DNA of 40,263 nucleotides from an uncultured Collinsella sp. (GCA_905207425.1 CAJLLB010000001.1:1-40263); one strand, 5' to 3'. Shown: positions 26,801-34,507, numbered from the stretch's first letter. Made by a program: numbers and translations. Notes: a model not told the origin generated them from the sequence alone.

Positions 26801-27005
26801 CGATTGTGGCGCGCTCGAGATGCCCTATGCCAAGACCGATGCCTACGCCGCGCTCGAGGCGAGCCGCCGAGCCCTCACCATCGCCGGCGTGGACGGCACG
26901 CGTCTGGCTTGCGCTCGTACCGAGGACGACCTGCCCCACAATGTCAACCCGACGAACATTGCCACGGTATCCGAGGTCGTGACCGAGGTTATCCGCCGTT
27001 CGTAG
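23865..27005 (+). CDS. Membrane protein with split M28-peptidase-like domain and acidic insert
   Basis: A 1046-residue protein I cannot name. Hydrophobic segments lie at about residues 57-75, 78-94, 162-182 and 185-206. The first M28-like half contains RPVVVVAHYDSPRAE (His138, Asp140, matching the family's H-x-D zinc motif). The second half is at the C-terminus (about 895-1046), with IWFVATGASDCDGSGM, INLESVGAG and YAKTDAYAAL. Between them, about 240 to 890, is a long Ala/Glu/Asp/Pro-rich low-complexity segment with repeated EPE and PAP strings, then a basic RKRGLGGLFGRKKK patch. The usual M28 glutamate pair and last histidine are not in their expected places, so activity is doubtful. The ATG at 23865 was chosen because GTGGAG lies just upstream; the frame continues 50 codons further. 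Confidence 0.75.
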   Translation: MANTQNYINHLLQNTGITPACSEEERLAAEDIAQIFRNHGFDPEVQEFNAPAPSRLAFAVTGILAFAGALLMGIGGGIGLVGTLLAIVGAVLYVLERTGHPVVSHLGKTGVSQNVIAYHKASGPLASPRNRPVVVVAHYDSPRAELLAREPYASYRALIAKLLPVATVAPAAVAILRILPLPGALKVLLWIVAILASLVALANAANIISNRYILPYTSGAVCNKSSVAAMLGVMDNVAPFQGENEFPDDVPFDTYFGEQKRRAEEMARAAAEYAAAQQQNDYGNTIEYEEPTYAEDEFGQPIAPDAQAEPEQGEDFDEQIEGFEGASADETLIGAIVPEDQNQAVQAEEFNDEVSAAEPAEEPVAAEPEPKLYRNAAGNIRFGSDAIRALGMLPESCTLDYEEGEEPTFEPEPAPVVTASAPVVAVDDESAAVAAAEPEAVSAIDPAAGLDILAPAAPAQDVADESDDDYVEQPRRVSYESDTDFSAEIPAATPHADIASAFSSIGASASSFFKGALAKGKKFVDDFEEKRAAARVTAEQEAIAQQQAAEAARERAAQEFEQNEAVQSVPVDAAEATTSFEAQQHVDSTMSFDAAQFDSTITFEKQGTAIAEPLPVSDEQGDAADDDEPIDAAEIQDVAEDEPVEANCDEEQYAAADQGDSTEVEQEEVPAVSEAPETDESRPYSTQIFTMPAPSGSGATVADVAPTQDETVDSLMAQISSQASPRPQMNVPDPASAPSPAPSSSPLASVPDPSLPSMKQTNVASRASLFDLPDPSAQVNDPFATAQGPEPTSAPVAPPMPVASGAQPIETISAPAPAAPKSRKRGLGGLFGRKKKNEQDSMSDWLGVEDDYDAKKSGRGIGSWDNFEDDNDGWKGGATSSDGASSEDMLSAVASMGDDELLGHDIWFVATGASDCDGSGMKAFLASHRDKLRGVFFINLESVGAGRLSVVTVEGEQQLLKGDRRIMNLVSKVCKSFHVDCGALEMPYAKTDAYAALEASRRALTIAGVDGTRLACARTEDDLPHNVNPTNIATVSEVVTEVIRRS

Positions 27006-27026
27006 ACGGAGCTCTAAGGAGTCAAC

Positions 27027-27245
27027 GTGTTTTCGTATATTAAGCGCCATTGGCCTGTCTACGTGATTTTGACCTTGATTGCCATTGCGTTAGGGTTTGG
27101 AGCTGCCTACATCGTGGGCGCGAAGGGCTCGACCCCCGCCTCCGCAATCAGCGAAGAGGTGGAGCAAGAACAGAGCACGGGTGCCGATGGGATTCCTGAG
27201 TCCGAGCAAGCAATCGTTGATGGTGGATCTTCGTCTGCAGAGTAG
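27027..27245 (+). CDS. Small single-span membrane protein
   Basis: A 72-residue product with one transmembrane segment (about residues 11-31, VYVILTLIAIALGFGAAYIVGA) and a Ser/Glu-rich acidic tail, which would lie outside if the basic N-terminus stays inside. A CTAAGGAG ribosome site precedes the GTG start. It follows the split-peptidase-like gene by 21 bases and is probably cotranscribed with it. I recognise no family. Confidence 0.72.
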   Translation: MFSYIKRHWPVYVILTLIAIALGFGAAYIVGAKGSTPASAISEEVEQEQSTGADGIPESEQAIVDGGSSSAE

Positions 27246-27266
27246 ATGCGGCGATTTAAATGATTG

Positions 27267-27305
27267 AAAGCGGGCGAGCCGGGGGACTGGCTCGCCCGCT
27301 TTTTC
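27267..27305 (+). terminator. Terminator between convergent genes
   Basis: A 14-bp perfect stem (27267-27280 with 27289-27302) around GGGGGACT runs into TTTTT on the plus strand. On the minus strand the stem is followed by CAATCATTT, so termination of the convergent adhesin gene is possible but weaker. Confidence 0.85.
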
Positions 27306-27311
27306 ATCGCG

Positions 27312-30300
27312 CTAGCGCTTCTTTGGGATTGACCTAAGGCGAGCGAACCATAGGGCTGCGGCACCCGAGGTCAGGAGCGCGGTGATGCAAGCGGCGATGG
27401 GAGCTGATCCTGTTGCCGGTAGGTCCTGCGGTAGGGTACAGCGTTGAATGACACTGTCCTCGTCATGTGACTCAAGTTTATCGCCGCCGCCGTTGCGGCA
27501 AAGATCGACGCGTGCGCTGTTGGTGAGTGCAGTTTGGGGTGTGTAAGCCGACGTTGCCTGCATGTGCACGACTGCGCCCCGAGCATCTGTGCCAAGGATT
27601 GCTTTGGCATCGTCAAGGTCGTCGTGCTCATCTTTGAGATCATCACGGGTCCAAGAATCCGTATCGCTTCGAGTCGTAAAGTCGGCGGCTACCGCACCGT
27701 ATTCAATGCGAATGCCCGTCACGACGGTATTGGATGCAAGGTCGAGTTCTTTCGCCTCGAGTGTGGCGGATTCCGTGGTCGAGACATCCGCCTTCCAGAG
27801 GTGCCAGTCGTCGTAATCGACGAGGCGGCAATCTTCACCCAGACTCTCTTTTACTTCGTCGGACTCAAGCCAAGGATTTTCGTGCCCATCGTCAAGCGTC
27901 GCGTTTGCCGGCTCATCGACGTCTGTCGAGTCCAACGGCGTCGTGCGATACCACACGTTGCACAGACCGTTGAGGTCGCCGATGGCGACGGGGGTTTCGA
28001 TTGAGACGAATCTCGCCGTGCCGTCTTTGGCGCACTCAAGATCATCGGTAATCGTAAACTCATCAACCCAAGTAGCGGAATCGTTTCGAGCATCGATGGT
28101 ATAGGAGAAAAGCCCATCCGTATTGGTTTGCATCGCGGCGCGGTTTTTTCCATCGCCGTTAGCCAACAGACCCTTCCCGATAGGTTGGACAAGTTCCTGA
28201 CGCTTGTCGACCTGTCCTTTGATCTCGATGGGCGCATCCTTCATCGCGACGGACTGGACTTCTCCCGTATCCTTTATTTCAAACGTTATCTCCTCGGCAA
28301 GGTCATAGGTCCGCGGAGACATCGTTTCGCGCAACGAGTAGGTGCCGGGTGCAAGATGTTCGATGCGGTGCGGCTTGTCGGATGAGGTCCAGGAGTCTAT
28401 TTCGGTTTTACCGGGACCATATAAGGTGAGCTGTGCGCCTTTCACTTCCTGCTCTCCGCTTGCATCGACCTTGGAGATATCAACCTTGGTGTAATCGTCG
28501 GATACGTTAAGCCGTGCTTCCACAACGGGTGTTTTCTGGTCGGCATAGGTAAGGTCGACGATATGATGCGTCCGGTCGAGCAAGAAGCCTGCCGGCGCTT
28601 GAGTCTCGACAACCTCGTAGTGCGCGGTGCCAGATCCCAGCGGGAGGTCATCCGCACGTGCTTCTCCAGTTTCATCCGTCGTGACGGTAGCGACAGCCTC
28701 GCCGTCGAGCGCGGCAATGCTACCGTCGGGGCGCACGATATCACCCGAGGCACGGATCTCAAAGACGGCGCCCGCGAGGCTGCTGCCGTCTACGGCATCG
28801 GTTTTAACGATCCTGATGTTTCCGATCGCGGCGTGGTCATAATACGAGGCGATTGCAACGGGCGTTAGGTTCATGTCGGCGCGTATGTTTACCTCGATCT
28901 CTCCGCCGACAAGATAGGGCTCTTTGGCCGAGGTTTCGCGTACATAATAGGTGCCCGGCACGAGCGATTCGGGCAGTGTGACGGTCCCGGTCGCGTCAGT
29001 CGTAAAGGTGTCCATTACGTTATGTGCTGGATACCAGCAAGTTTGTGAGACAGGTTTGTGATTGCTGTCGAGGAGTTGGAAGGTGAATCCGGCTAGTGGA
29101 ACAGAAGCGCCTGTTTGGGCATCGCGTTTTACAATTTGGAGATGCGTCGACAGAGCGTGGTTGTCCACGATATATTGAAGCTCGGCGCCGTCGGAAATCT
29201 GATTGGCCCCGACGGTCCATTCTCCTGCACGTTTAAAACCCTCGGGGACGGATTCCGGAACCTCGCGAACCGTGTAGCCGGCACGGTCGTATGGGACGGC
29301 TCCGTGGACACCGGCGGGTCGCTTGCCTGCGCCGAGCCATGCTTCGGGCTGGTCTTTGGTGGAGGCAAAGCCATAGATGTTTGTAGTCAGTGTGCCAACA
29401 ACCTGCTGAGAGCTGTTACTGACAACCTCAAAGACAACATCTCCTGCCGGCTGCTCCAGGCCGGATTGATCGCTATTGCCGTAGTCCTTGAATTTGGAAA
29501 TCTCAAGGTCAAACGCAATGGGGATATTGGAAACGCGAGATTCGATCTCGACCACGCCTGAATCGCCGAGTTGGTCGGCTCCAACGGTGTAAGACCAACT
29601 GTCACCGGAGGGCAAATAGCCCTCGGGCGCCTTCGATTCATAGATGGTAAAGGTTCCCAGGGGGATATCGATGAGGGTAGCTCGACCGCTTTCATCGGTC
29701 CTGAGAGTTTGTGTCCATCCAGGGGTTGATTGCGATACGCACACGAATTCTGCTCCTGCGAGCGAAGCTCCAACTTGGGGGCCTGCATTCGTTGCGGCGT
29801 CGAGCTTTACAATGCGCAAGGTAATGGTGCCGGGTTGTTCATCAATGGTGACGTATCCGCCGTTATTCGTCGTGGTAAAGGCAATGCGATCGTGCAGGGG
29901 GATATAACCAGCTGGCGCTGTTGTCTCAACTAGGTAGTATGCCGTGTTGGGTAGGAGTGTTGCCTGCGCTCGACCGTTGCTGTCCATCTGGACGGTGCCG
30001 ACACGCGCGCCGCTGGCGCTCTCAAAAACATCGAATGTTGCCCCGTCAAACTGATAAGTATTGTTTCCGCTGGTAATGGCAGCGTTTGCAGACTGCTTTT
30101 GGAAGGAAACAGAGACCGCCGGCAGTACATAGAGCATGTCTTGACGTTTGCTGCCGCCCGATACGGTTCCTATATAGCGCCGCGCGCGGTGCGGAGCGGC
30201 TTTGATGCTTCCTGATTTTGCGCTGTCGTGGAGCCACCGCGCAGCCGCCACGACTTCATTGTCGGCGGTAAAGTGCCCGCTCTTGGTTTTTCCCTGAGCG

Positions 30301-30737
30301 GTCGTGTAGGTGCCGTCGACATGGGTAGTGCCGTTGAGCATCCATACGGCAAGCTGGGTGGCGGCGCGGGCGCGATCGGGTGAAAGATGGTAACCGCCAA
30401 ACGACGTGGCGGTAGGATATCCGTGACAAACGATTGCCGCGAACTCGTCGTCGAGCCACACCCAGCCTTGATCAAAGTTGAGCCATGGACCGCCCGGCTT
30501 GGTGGGCCCGGGGCGTTCCTGGTTCATGCAGTAGGCGATCGAGGCGTCTTGAGCTTCATACTTGCCGATGAAGAAGGGCCCACAATCATCGCTAATAGTG
30601 CGGAAGCCGAGCTGGTCGTAGCCATCGACGGCAAATGCGGCTCCCGGTGCCAGACAGCCGAAAAGCAGGAAGAGGAGCAGGAGCAGCGGACCTGTTGCGA
30701 TTGCGCTGTGGACAGAGTGCGTGGGTGCGTTGGACAT
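27312..30737 (-). CDS. LPxTG-anchored adhesin with TQXA thioester and Cna_B/SpaA repeats
   Basis: A 1141-residue secreted surface protein. A signal peptide (about 1-36) ends AAFA. A TQXA-type thioester domain follows, with Cys70 in AYCMNQ and the TQLA motif (Thr127-Gln128), the residues expected to form an internal thioester that can bond covalently to host surfaces. At least six Cna_B/SpaA-like domains then appear, each ending in a YxLxE-type motif: YYLVETTAPAGY, YESKAPEGYLP, YTVREVPESVPEGF, YYVRETSAKEPY, YEVVETQAPAGF and YSLRETMSPRTY. A pilin-like domain precedes the sortase signal LPATG (1106-1110), a hydrophobic span and a basic tail. AAGGAGC lies before the ATG. No sortase or other pilus gene is visible nearby. 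Confidence 0.93.
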   Translation of the reverse strand: MSNAPTHSVHSAIATGPLLLLLFLLFGCLAPGAAFAVDGYDQLGFRTISDDCGPFFIGKYEAQDASIAYCMNQERPGPTKPGGPWLNFDQGWVWLDDEFAAIVCHGYPTATSFGGYHLSPDRARAATQLAVWMLNGTTHVDGTYTTAQGKTKSGHFTADNEVVAAARWLHDSAKSGSIKAAPHRARRYIGTVSGGSKRQDMLYVLPAVSVSFQKQSANAAITSGNNTYQFDGATFDVFESASGARVGTVQMDSNGRAQATLLPNTAYYLVETTAPAGYIPLHDRIAFTTTNNGGYVTIDEQPGTITLRIVKLDAATNAGPQVGASLAGAEFVCVSQSTPGWTQTLRTDESGRATLIDIPLGTFTIYESKAPEGYLPSGDSWSYTVGADQLGDSGVVEIESRVSNIPIAFDLEISKFKDYGNSDQSGLEQPAGDVVFEVVSNSSQQVVGTLTTNIYGFASTKDQPEAWLGAGKRPAGVHGAVPYDRAGYTVREVPESVPEGFKRAGEWTVGANQISDGAELQYIVDNHALSTHLQIVKRDAQTGASVPLAGFTFQLLDSNHKPVSQTCWYPAHNVMDTFTTDATGTVTLPESLVPGTYYVRETSAKEPYLVGGEIEVNIRADMNLTPVAIASYYDHAAIGNIRIVKTDAVDGSSLAGAVFEIRASGDIVRPDGSIAALDGEAVATVTTDETGEARADDLPLGSGTAHYEVVETQAPAGFLLDRTHHIVDLTYADQKTPVVEARLNVSDDYTKVDISKVDASGEQEVKGAQLTLYGPGKTEIDSWTSSDKPHRIEHLAPGTYSLRETMSPRTYDLAEEITFEIKDTGEVQSVAMKDAPIEIKGQVDKRQELVQPIGKGLLANGDGKNRAAMQTNTDGLFSYTIDARNDSATWVDEFTITDDLECAKDGTARFVSIETPVAIGDLNGLCNVWYRTTPLDSTDVDEPANATLDDGHENPWLESDEVKESLGEDCRLVDYDDWHLWKADVSTTESATLEAKELDLASNTVVTGIRIEYGAVAADFTTRSDTDSWTRDDLKDEHDDLDDAKAILGTDARGAVVHMQATSAYTPQTALTNSARVDLCRNGGGDKLESHDEDSVIQRCTLPQDLPATGSAPIAACITALLTSGAAALWFARLRSIPKKR

Positions 30738-31034
30738 GGCTGCTCCTTATCCCTCGTGCGCCGCATGGGGAGGTTGCGACGCGTAGGATGAGGCTACCCC
30801 CGAGGTTCATGCGGGTAAGTACCGGAGCCTGACCAAAAGCTTGCCCAATTCCTGACAAATTGAGCTCAAATACAACAATCAGGCAAAAGCGCAGGTAGAA
30901 GATAAGGAGAACAGGAGGCCAAAGGTCCTCGTCTCCACAATTGATGCGATTTTCAAACGAATCTCCACAGCTAAAACAAGCATCGCCACCCTTGTATCGA
31001 ACAAGACAACCGCGTTATACTAGCCAACACACAA
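30738..31034. other. Intergenic region upstream of the adhesin
   Basis: This stretch of about 300 bases separates the leftward adhesin from the rightward tRNA-Gly. Apart from the adhesin ribosome site and the tRNA promoter I see nothing distinctive except the short palindrome TTGAGCTCAA near 30860. No adhesin promoter could be assigned with confidence. Confidence 0.5.
30992..31021 (+). promoter_or_regulatory. Promoter of tRNA-Gly
   Basis: TTGTAT (30992-30997) and TATACT (31016-31021) are 18 bases apart, and the -10 element lies 13 bases before the tRNA gene. Confidence 0.6.
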
Positions 31035-31109
31035 GCGGGCATCGCCAAGTGGTAAGGCATCAGCTTCCCAAGCTGACACTCGCGGGTTCGAGTCCCGTTG
31101 CCCGCTCCA
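31035..31109 (+). tRNA. tRNA-Gly (anticodon CCC)
   Basis: The acceptor GCGGGCA pairs with TGCCCGC. The D arm, an anticodon arm with loop TTCCCAA (anticodon CCC), a T arm with GCGGG-TTCGAGT-CCCGT and an encoded CCA are all present. It reads GGG codons. The last 18 bases are duplicated exactly at 31284-31301. Confidence 0.95.
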
Positions 31110-31120
31110 GTAAAAAGCAC

Positions 31121-31153
31121 AAGCACGGCGCCATCACGGTGCCGTGCTTTTTT
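31121..31153 (+). terminator. Terminator of tRNA-Gly
   Basis: An 11-bp stem with one G-T pair (31122-31132 with 31138-31148), loop ATCAC, runs into TTTTTT. Confidence 0.85.
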
Positions 31154-31160
31154 CAATAAA

Positions 31161-31301
31161 GTGCCGGGACTCGAACCCGCCAGGGTGCGAGCGTTAAATA
31201 AACGCGAAGCGTTTATAGCGAGCAGGCAAGGTCGCCGATAGGCGACCGCAGCCGGTGCGGATTTGCGAAGCAAATGCGCGGACGTCCCGTTGCCCGCTCC
31301 A
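31161..31301. repeat. tRNA-tail duplication with three hairpins
   Basis: CGGGACTCGAACCCGC (31165-31180) is an inverted copy of the tRNA-Gly T arm. Three perfect hairpins follow: 31199-31215 (loop GAA), 31230-31247 (loop GATA) and 31261-31275 (loop GAA). The block ends in GTCCCGTTGCCCGCTCCA (31284-31301), an exact 18-bp direct copy of the tRNA-Gly 3' end (31092-31109). The layout suggests a collapsed integration site or a mobile structured repeat. No integrase gene is present. Confidence 0.6.
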
Positions 31302-31403
31302 ATTCCAAAATGTTAGGTTAATGCCTGCTGCCCATACTTGCACCCGCGCACGGTACAATGGTTGGGTTACGACCAACGTGCCAATAACCAAAAAGGAGCC
31401 GCT

Positions 31404-32750
31404 ATGATCGATCGCTATACCCGCCCGGAGATGGGACATATCTTCTCCCTCGAGAACAAGTACGCCATTTGGCAGGAGATCGAGGTCCTGGCCTGCGAGG
31501 CCCAGGCGGAGCTCGGCAAGATCGGCATTTCTAAAGACGAAGCCCAGTGGATCCGCGACCATGCCAACTTTGAGAAGGCAAAGGTCGACGAGATCGAGGA
31601 GGTCACGCGCCACGACGTCATCGCCTTCCTGACCAACATGAAGGAGTACATCGACGCCGATGTTCCCGAGGGCGACCCCAAGCCCAGCCGCTGGGTTCAC
31701 TATGGCATGACCAGCTCCGATCTGGGCGACACGGCTCTGTGCTATCAGCTCACCCAGGCCTGCGACCTGATCATCGAGGACGTCAAGAAGCTCGGCGAGA
31801 TTTGCAAGCGTCGCGCCTTTGAGGAGCGCAACACGCTCTGTGCCGGCCGCACCCATGGCATCCACGCCGAGCCGATGACCTTCGGTATGAAGTTTGGCTC
31901 TTGGGCATGGGAACTCAAGCGCGATCTGGATCGTCTTGAGGACGCCCGCAAGAACGTTGCCTTCGGTGCCATCTCGGGCGCTGTTGGCACGTACAGCTCC
32001 ATCGAGCCGTTTGTCGAGGAGTATGTCTGCGAGCACCTGGGTCTGGTTCACGACCCGCTGTCCACGCAGGTTATCAGCCGCGACCATCACGCCTATCTCG
32101 CCGGCGTTCTCGCCACCACCGCGGCCACCTGCGAGCGCATCGCTACCGAGGTTCGCAATCTGCAGAAGACCGATACGCTCGAGGCCGAGGAGCCGTTCCG
32201 TAAGGGCCAAAAGGGCAGCTCCGCCATGCCGCACAAGCGCAACCCCATCACCATGGAGAAGGTCTGCGGTCTGTCGCGCGTCGTGAAGTCCAACGCCCAG
32301 GTTGCCTTCGATAACGTCGCCCTGTGGCACGAGCGTGACATTTCGCACTCCTCTGCCGAGCGTGTCGCCCAGGCCGACAGCTTCATCGCCCTCGACCACA
32401 TGTTCCAGTGCCTCATCCGCGTTATCGACGGCCTGCAGCTGTACCCTGCCCGCATGATGGCCAACCTCAATAAGACCCGCGGCCTCATCTTCTCCTCCAA
32501 GGTGCTGCTGGCCCTCGTCGACACGGGCATCACCCGCGAGGACGCGTACGCCATTGTGCAGGAGAACGCCATGGCAACTTGGCACGAGGTACAGGATTGT
32601 GTCTCCGGCCCCACCTTTAAGGAGCGTCTCGAGGCCGACCCGCGCTGCACCGTCAGTCAGGAGAAGCTCGACGAGATCTTTGATCCGTGGGACTTCCTCA
32701 CCCGTATCGACACGGTCTTTGATCGTCTGGAGCAGCTGAGCTTCGAGTAG
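31404..32750 (+). CDS. purB: Adenylosuccinate lyase
   Basis: Catalyses two purine steps: cleavage of SAICAR to AICAR and of adenylosuccinate to AMP, both releasing fumarate. The 448-residue product has the family signature KGSSAMPHKRNPI, preceded by RKGQ, and conserved segments YGMTSSDLGDTA and GRTHGIHAEPMTFGMK. AAAAAGGAG precedes the chosen ATG; a longer frame upstream reads through the promoter region. TACAAT at 31354-31359 could be its -10 element but has no convincing -35 partner. Confidence 0.97.
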   Translation: MIDRYTRPEMGHIFSLENKYAIWQEIEVLACEAQAELGKIGISKDEAQWIRDHANFEKAKVDEIEEVTRHDVIAFLTNMKEYIDADVPEGDPKPSRWVHYGMTSSDLGDTALCYQLTQACDLIIEDVKKLGEICKRRAFEERNTLCAGRTHGIHAEPMTFGMKFGSWAWELKRDLDRLEDARKNVAFGAISGAVGTYSSIEPFVEEYVCEHLGLVHDPLSTQVISRDHHAYLAGVLATTAATCERIATEVRNLQKTDTLEAEEPFRKGQKGSSAMPHKRNPITMEKVCGLSRVVKSNAQVAFDNVALWHERDISHSSAERVAQADSFIALDHMFQCLIRVIDGLQLYPARMMANLNKTRGLIFSSKVLLALVDTGITREDAYAIVQENAMATWHEVQDCVSGPTFKERLEADPRCTVSQEKLDEIFDPWDFLTRIDTVFDRLEQLSFE

Positions 32751-32776
32751 GTTCGGGCATAACGTTAGCTTTTTAG

Positions 32777-32823
32777 GGCGCTTTGCTGGTAATGTGTGTT
32801 GCCGGCAAAGCGCCTCGTTGCAT
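32777..32823 (+). terminator. Terminator after purB
   Basis: GGCGCTTTGCTGG (32777-32789) pairs with CCGGCAAAGCGCC (32802-32814), 13 pairs with one G-T. The tail TCGTTGCATTT is only moderately T-rich. Confidence 0.6.
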
Positions 32824-32846
32824 TTAGGGAAAGACGGGGATAATAG
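32818..32846 (+). promoter_or_regulatory. Candidate promoter of the TSCPD gene
   Basis: TTGCAT (32818-32823) and TAATAG (32841-32846) are 17 bases apart and lie 33 bases before the ATG. The fit is moderate. Confidence 0.35.
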
Positions 32847-32878
32847 TCGTCTCGAATAACATTCTGAGAGGGGATCGC

Positions 32879-33142
32879 ATGATTTCGTTTGATTACAAGC
32901 CTCAGGGCGTGTGTGCTCGCAATATTCACCTTGATCTTTCCGATGACGGCAACAAGGTGATGGGCGTTGAGTTTACCGGCGGCTGCGACGGCAATCTCAA
33001 GGCTATCTCCAAGCTGGTCGAGGGCGCTCCTGCCGATCGCGTAATCGAGGTTCTCGCCGGTAATACCTGCGGTATGAAAAAGACCTCCTGCGCCGACCAG
33101 CTTACACGCGCTATCGAGGCCGCTCGCACCGAGATCGCCTAA
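32879..33142 (+). CDS. TSCPD-domain protein
   Basis: An 87-residue protein with the TSCPD motif near the C-terminus (GMKKTSCADQLTRAI) and the conserved FTGGCDGNLKAISKLVEG. It matches the small stand-alone TSCPD family (TIGR03905 type) related to a C-terminal domain of ribonucleotide reductases. Three cysteines, in GGCDGN, NTCGMK and TSCADQ, could bind metal. GAGGGGAT precedes the ATG. The stop codon shares its last base with the next start (TAATG), so the two are coupled. Its function is unknown. Confidence 0.85.
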   Translation: MISFDYKPQGVCARNIHLDLSDDGNKVMGVEFTGGCDGNLKAISKLVEGAPADRVIEVLAGNTCGMKKTSCADQLTRAIEAARTEIA

Positions 33143-34353
33143 TGGGTATCGCCGATCACATCAAGAACGGAATATCGCGTCGCGGCTTTGTACTCGGTGG
33201 GGCTGCCGCGGGCGCTGCCACGGTGCTTGCCGGATGCTCGAAAAAAACGGGCACCAGCGATGATGCCGCCGGCGAGCCGCAGGTTATCAAGGACGATTCC
33301 AAGATCATCTCGATTACGGATGAGTACGAGGCAGTCGACATCGATCTTGAGCCGGCGGCGTCGTGGACGCTGCCTCTGGGTACGCTGCTGTACTACTGCG
33401 ACGGCGATTACGCCGCGGCGATGATGGCGCCCGCATCGGCGCTGCACGCCAACACACTCGGTGTGCTCAACCTGGGTGATGGCTCGCTTACCACATTAAT
33501 CGAGGATCCTATCGAGGGCACGGGATATGCATTCTACGATGTCCGTGCCGGCGACGGCGTATTCGCGTGGGTTGAGATGAACTTTGCCAATTCATCGTGG
33601 AAGCTCTACGCTCAAAATCTGTCGGGCGCTTCGCTCTCTGGCGACGTGGTTGAGCTCGATCGAGGTGGCAAGGACTATGATCCGCCCCTGTTTACGGCGT
33701 TCGGGTCATCGGTCATCTGGTATAAAATGCCTTCGGCAGGCGGCAATAAAACGAGTAGTGATTCGTTTTGCTATCGTCGCTCGCTTGATGAATCCAAGGC
33801 CGAGGTAATTTGGAAATCGACGGGCCGCTTTGCATCGGCCCCGCGCGCGAGCGACGGCATTTTGACCATCTCGCCGCGTGTCCGCAACGACGAGGGCGTC
33901 TACTACGGCATAACGGCAATCGATCTGACCGACGGCAACAACACCAAGCGTGCCCAGTTGGTCCTCCCTTCGTCAGTTTCGCCTTTCGAGGCCGTATATA
34001 TGGGCGATACCTTCGTGTTTTCTATCGAGGCGGCCTATAGTGGCGTGGGCAGCCTGGGCAATATGGGCACGTATATCGGTAATGAGGGAGGGCCGTACCT
34101 CTTCCTGTCACGCGAGCCGCTCGCATGTGCGGCTGGCAAGAAGAATAAATACCTTGTTAAGGTACAGGCGTCGCATTTCCTGATCGACACCTCTGCCAAG
34201 ACCTATGGCTCGCTGCTGTCGCCCGACCGCGCTTTGGAGTATGGCGATTATCCAGCTACGGCGGGAAAATCGGACTCATTCCTTACGTACGCCACGGTGC
34301 GCAACAGCCAGGGTATACCAGAGACGGTCACTGCACGCCTATTCTCTCTTTAA
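33142..34353 (+). CDS. Tat-exported lipoprotein of unknown function
   Basis: A 403-residue protein with a twin-arginine signal SRRGFVLGGAAAG (Arg13-Arg14), immediately followed by a lipobox TVLAGC (Cys32). It is probably exported folded and lipid-anchored. The mature part shows recurring short beta-like segments with GDGVFAWVEMNFANSSWKLYAQNL and FGSSVIWYKM, reminiscent of a beta-propeller. No catalytic motif stands out. It is translated directly after the TSCPD gene (1-base overlap). The propeller assignment is a guess from strand periodicity. Confidence 0.82.
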   Translation: MGIADHIKNGISRRGFVLGGAAAGAATVLAGCSKKTGTSDDAAGEPQVIKDDSKIISITDEYEAVDIDLEPAASWTLPLGTLLYYCDGDYAAAMMAPASALHANTLGVLNLGDGSLTTLIEDPIEGTGYAFYDVRAGDGVFAWVEMNFANSSWKLYAQNLSGASLSGDVVELDRGGKDYDPPLFTAFGSSVIWYKMPSAGGNKTSSDSFCYRRSLDESKAEVIWKSTGRFASAPRASDGILTISPRVRNDEGVYYGITAIDLTDGNNTKRAQLVLPSSVSPFEAVYMGDTFVFSIEAAYSGVGSLGNMGTYIGNEGGPYLFLSREPLACAAGKKNKYLVKVQASHFLIDTSAKTYGSLLSPDRALEYGDYPATAGKSDSFLTYATVRNSQGIPETVTARLFSL

Positions 34354-34412
34354 GCTTAGAGGGGTTAAAAAGGCGCCAACAGGGGAATAAACGCGTTGTA
34401 ATTGTGAGTACC

Positions 34413-34451
34413 GCCCGCCGAGCTGCCGCGTCATAGCGGCATCCGGCGGGC
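34413..34451. repeat. Two-part hairpin upstream of the two-component operon
   Basis: GCCCGCCG pairs with CGGCGGGC as an outer stem. TGCCGC pairs with GCGGCA as an inner stem with loop GTCATA. There is no T-tract. It lies between the lipoprotein stop and the response-regulator start, just upstream of a possible -10 TAAAAT (34462-34467). Confidence 0.5.
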
Positions 34452-34507
34452 TCAGGTGCGTTAAAATGGGCTTGTTCTTAGCTAATTGAGACAGGGGGGG
34501 CCGTGTT

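Noticed and set aside
24174..27050. 958-codon open frame antisense to the split-peptidase-like gene
   Set aside because: Its Arg/Gly/Leu-rich product is what the complement of an Ala/Glu/Asp/Pro-rich reading frame yields; no start signal or domain.
30640..30737. Lipoprotein signal in the adhesin (LLFGC)
   Set aside because: Phe at the -2 position does not fit the lipobox, and a normal AFA cleavage site and LPATG anchor are present.
30592..30858. Minus-strand open frame upstream of and overlapping the adhesin start
   Set aside because: Out of frame with the signal peptide and without a ribosome site; the adhesin ATG has a good one.
31338..31403. Upstream extension of purB
   Set aside because: The extra codons cross the probable promoter, and AAAAAGGAG fixes the start at 31404.
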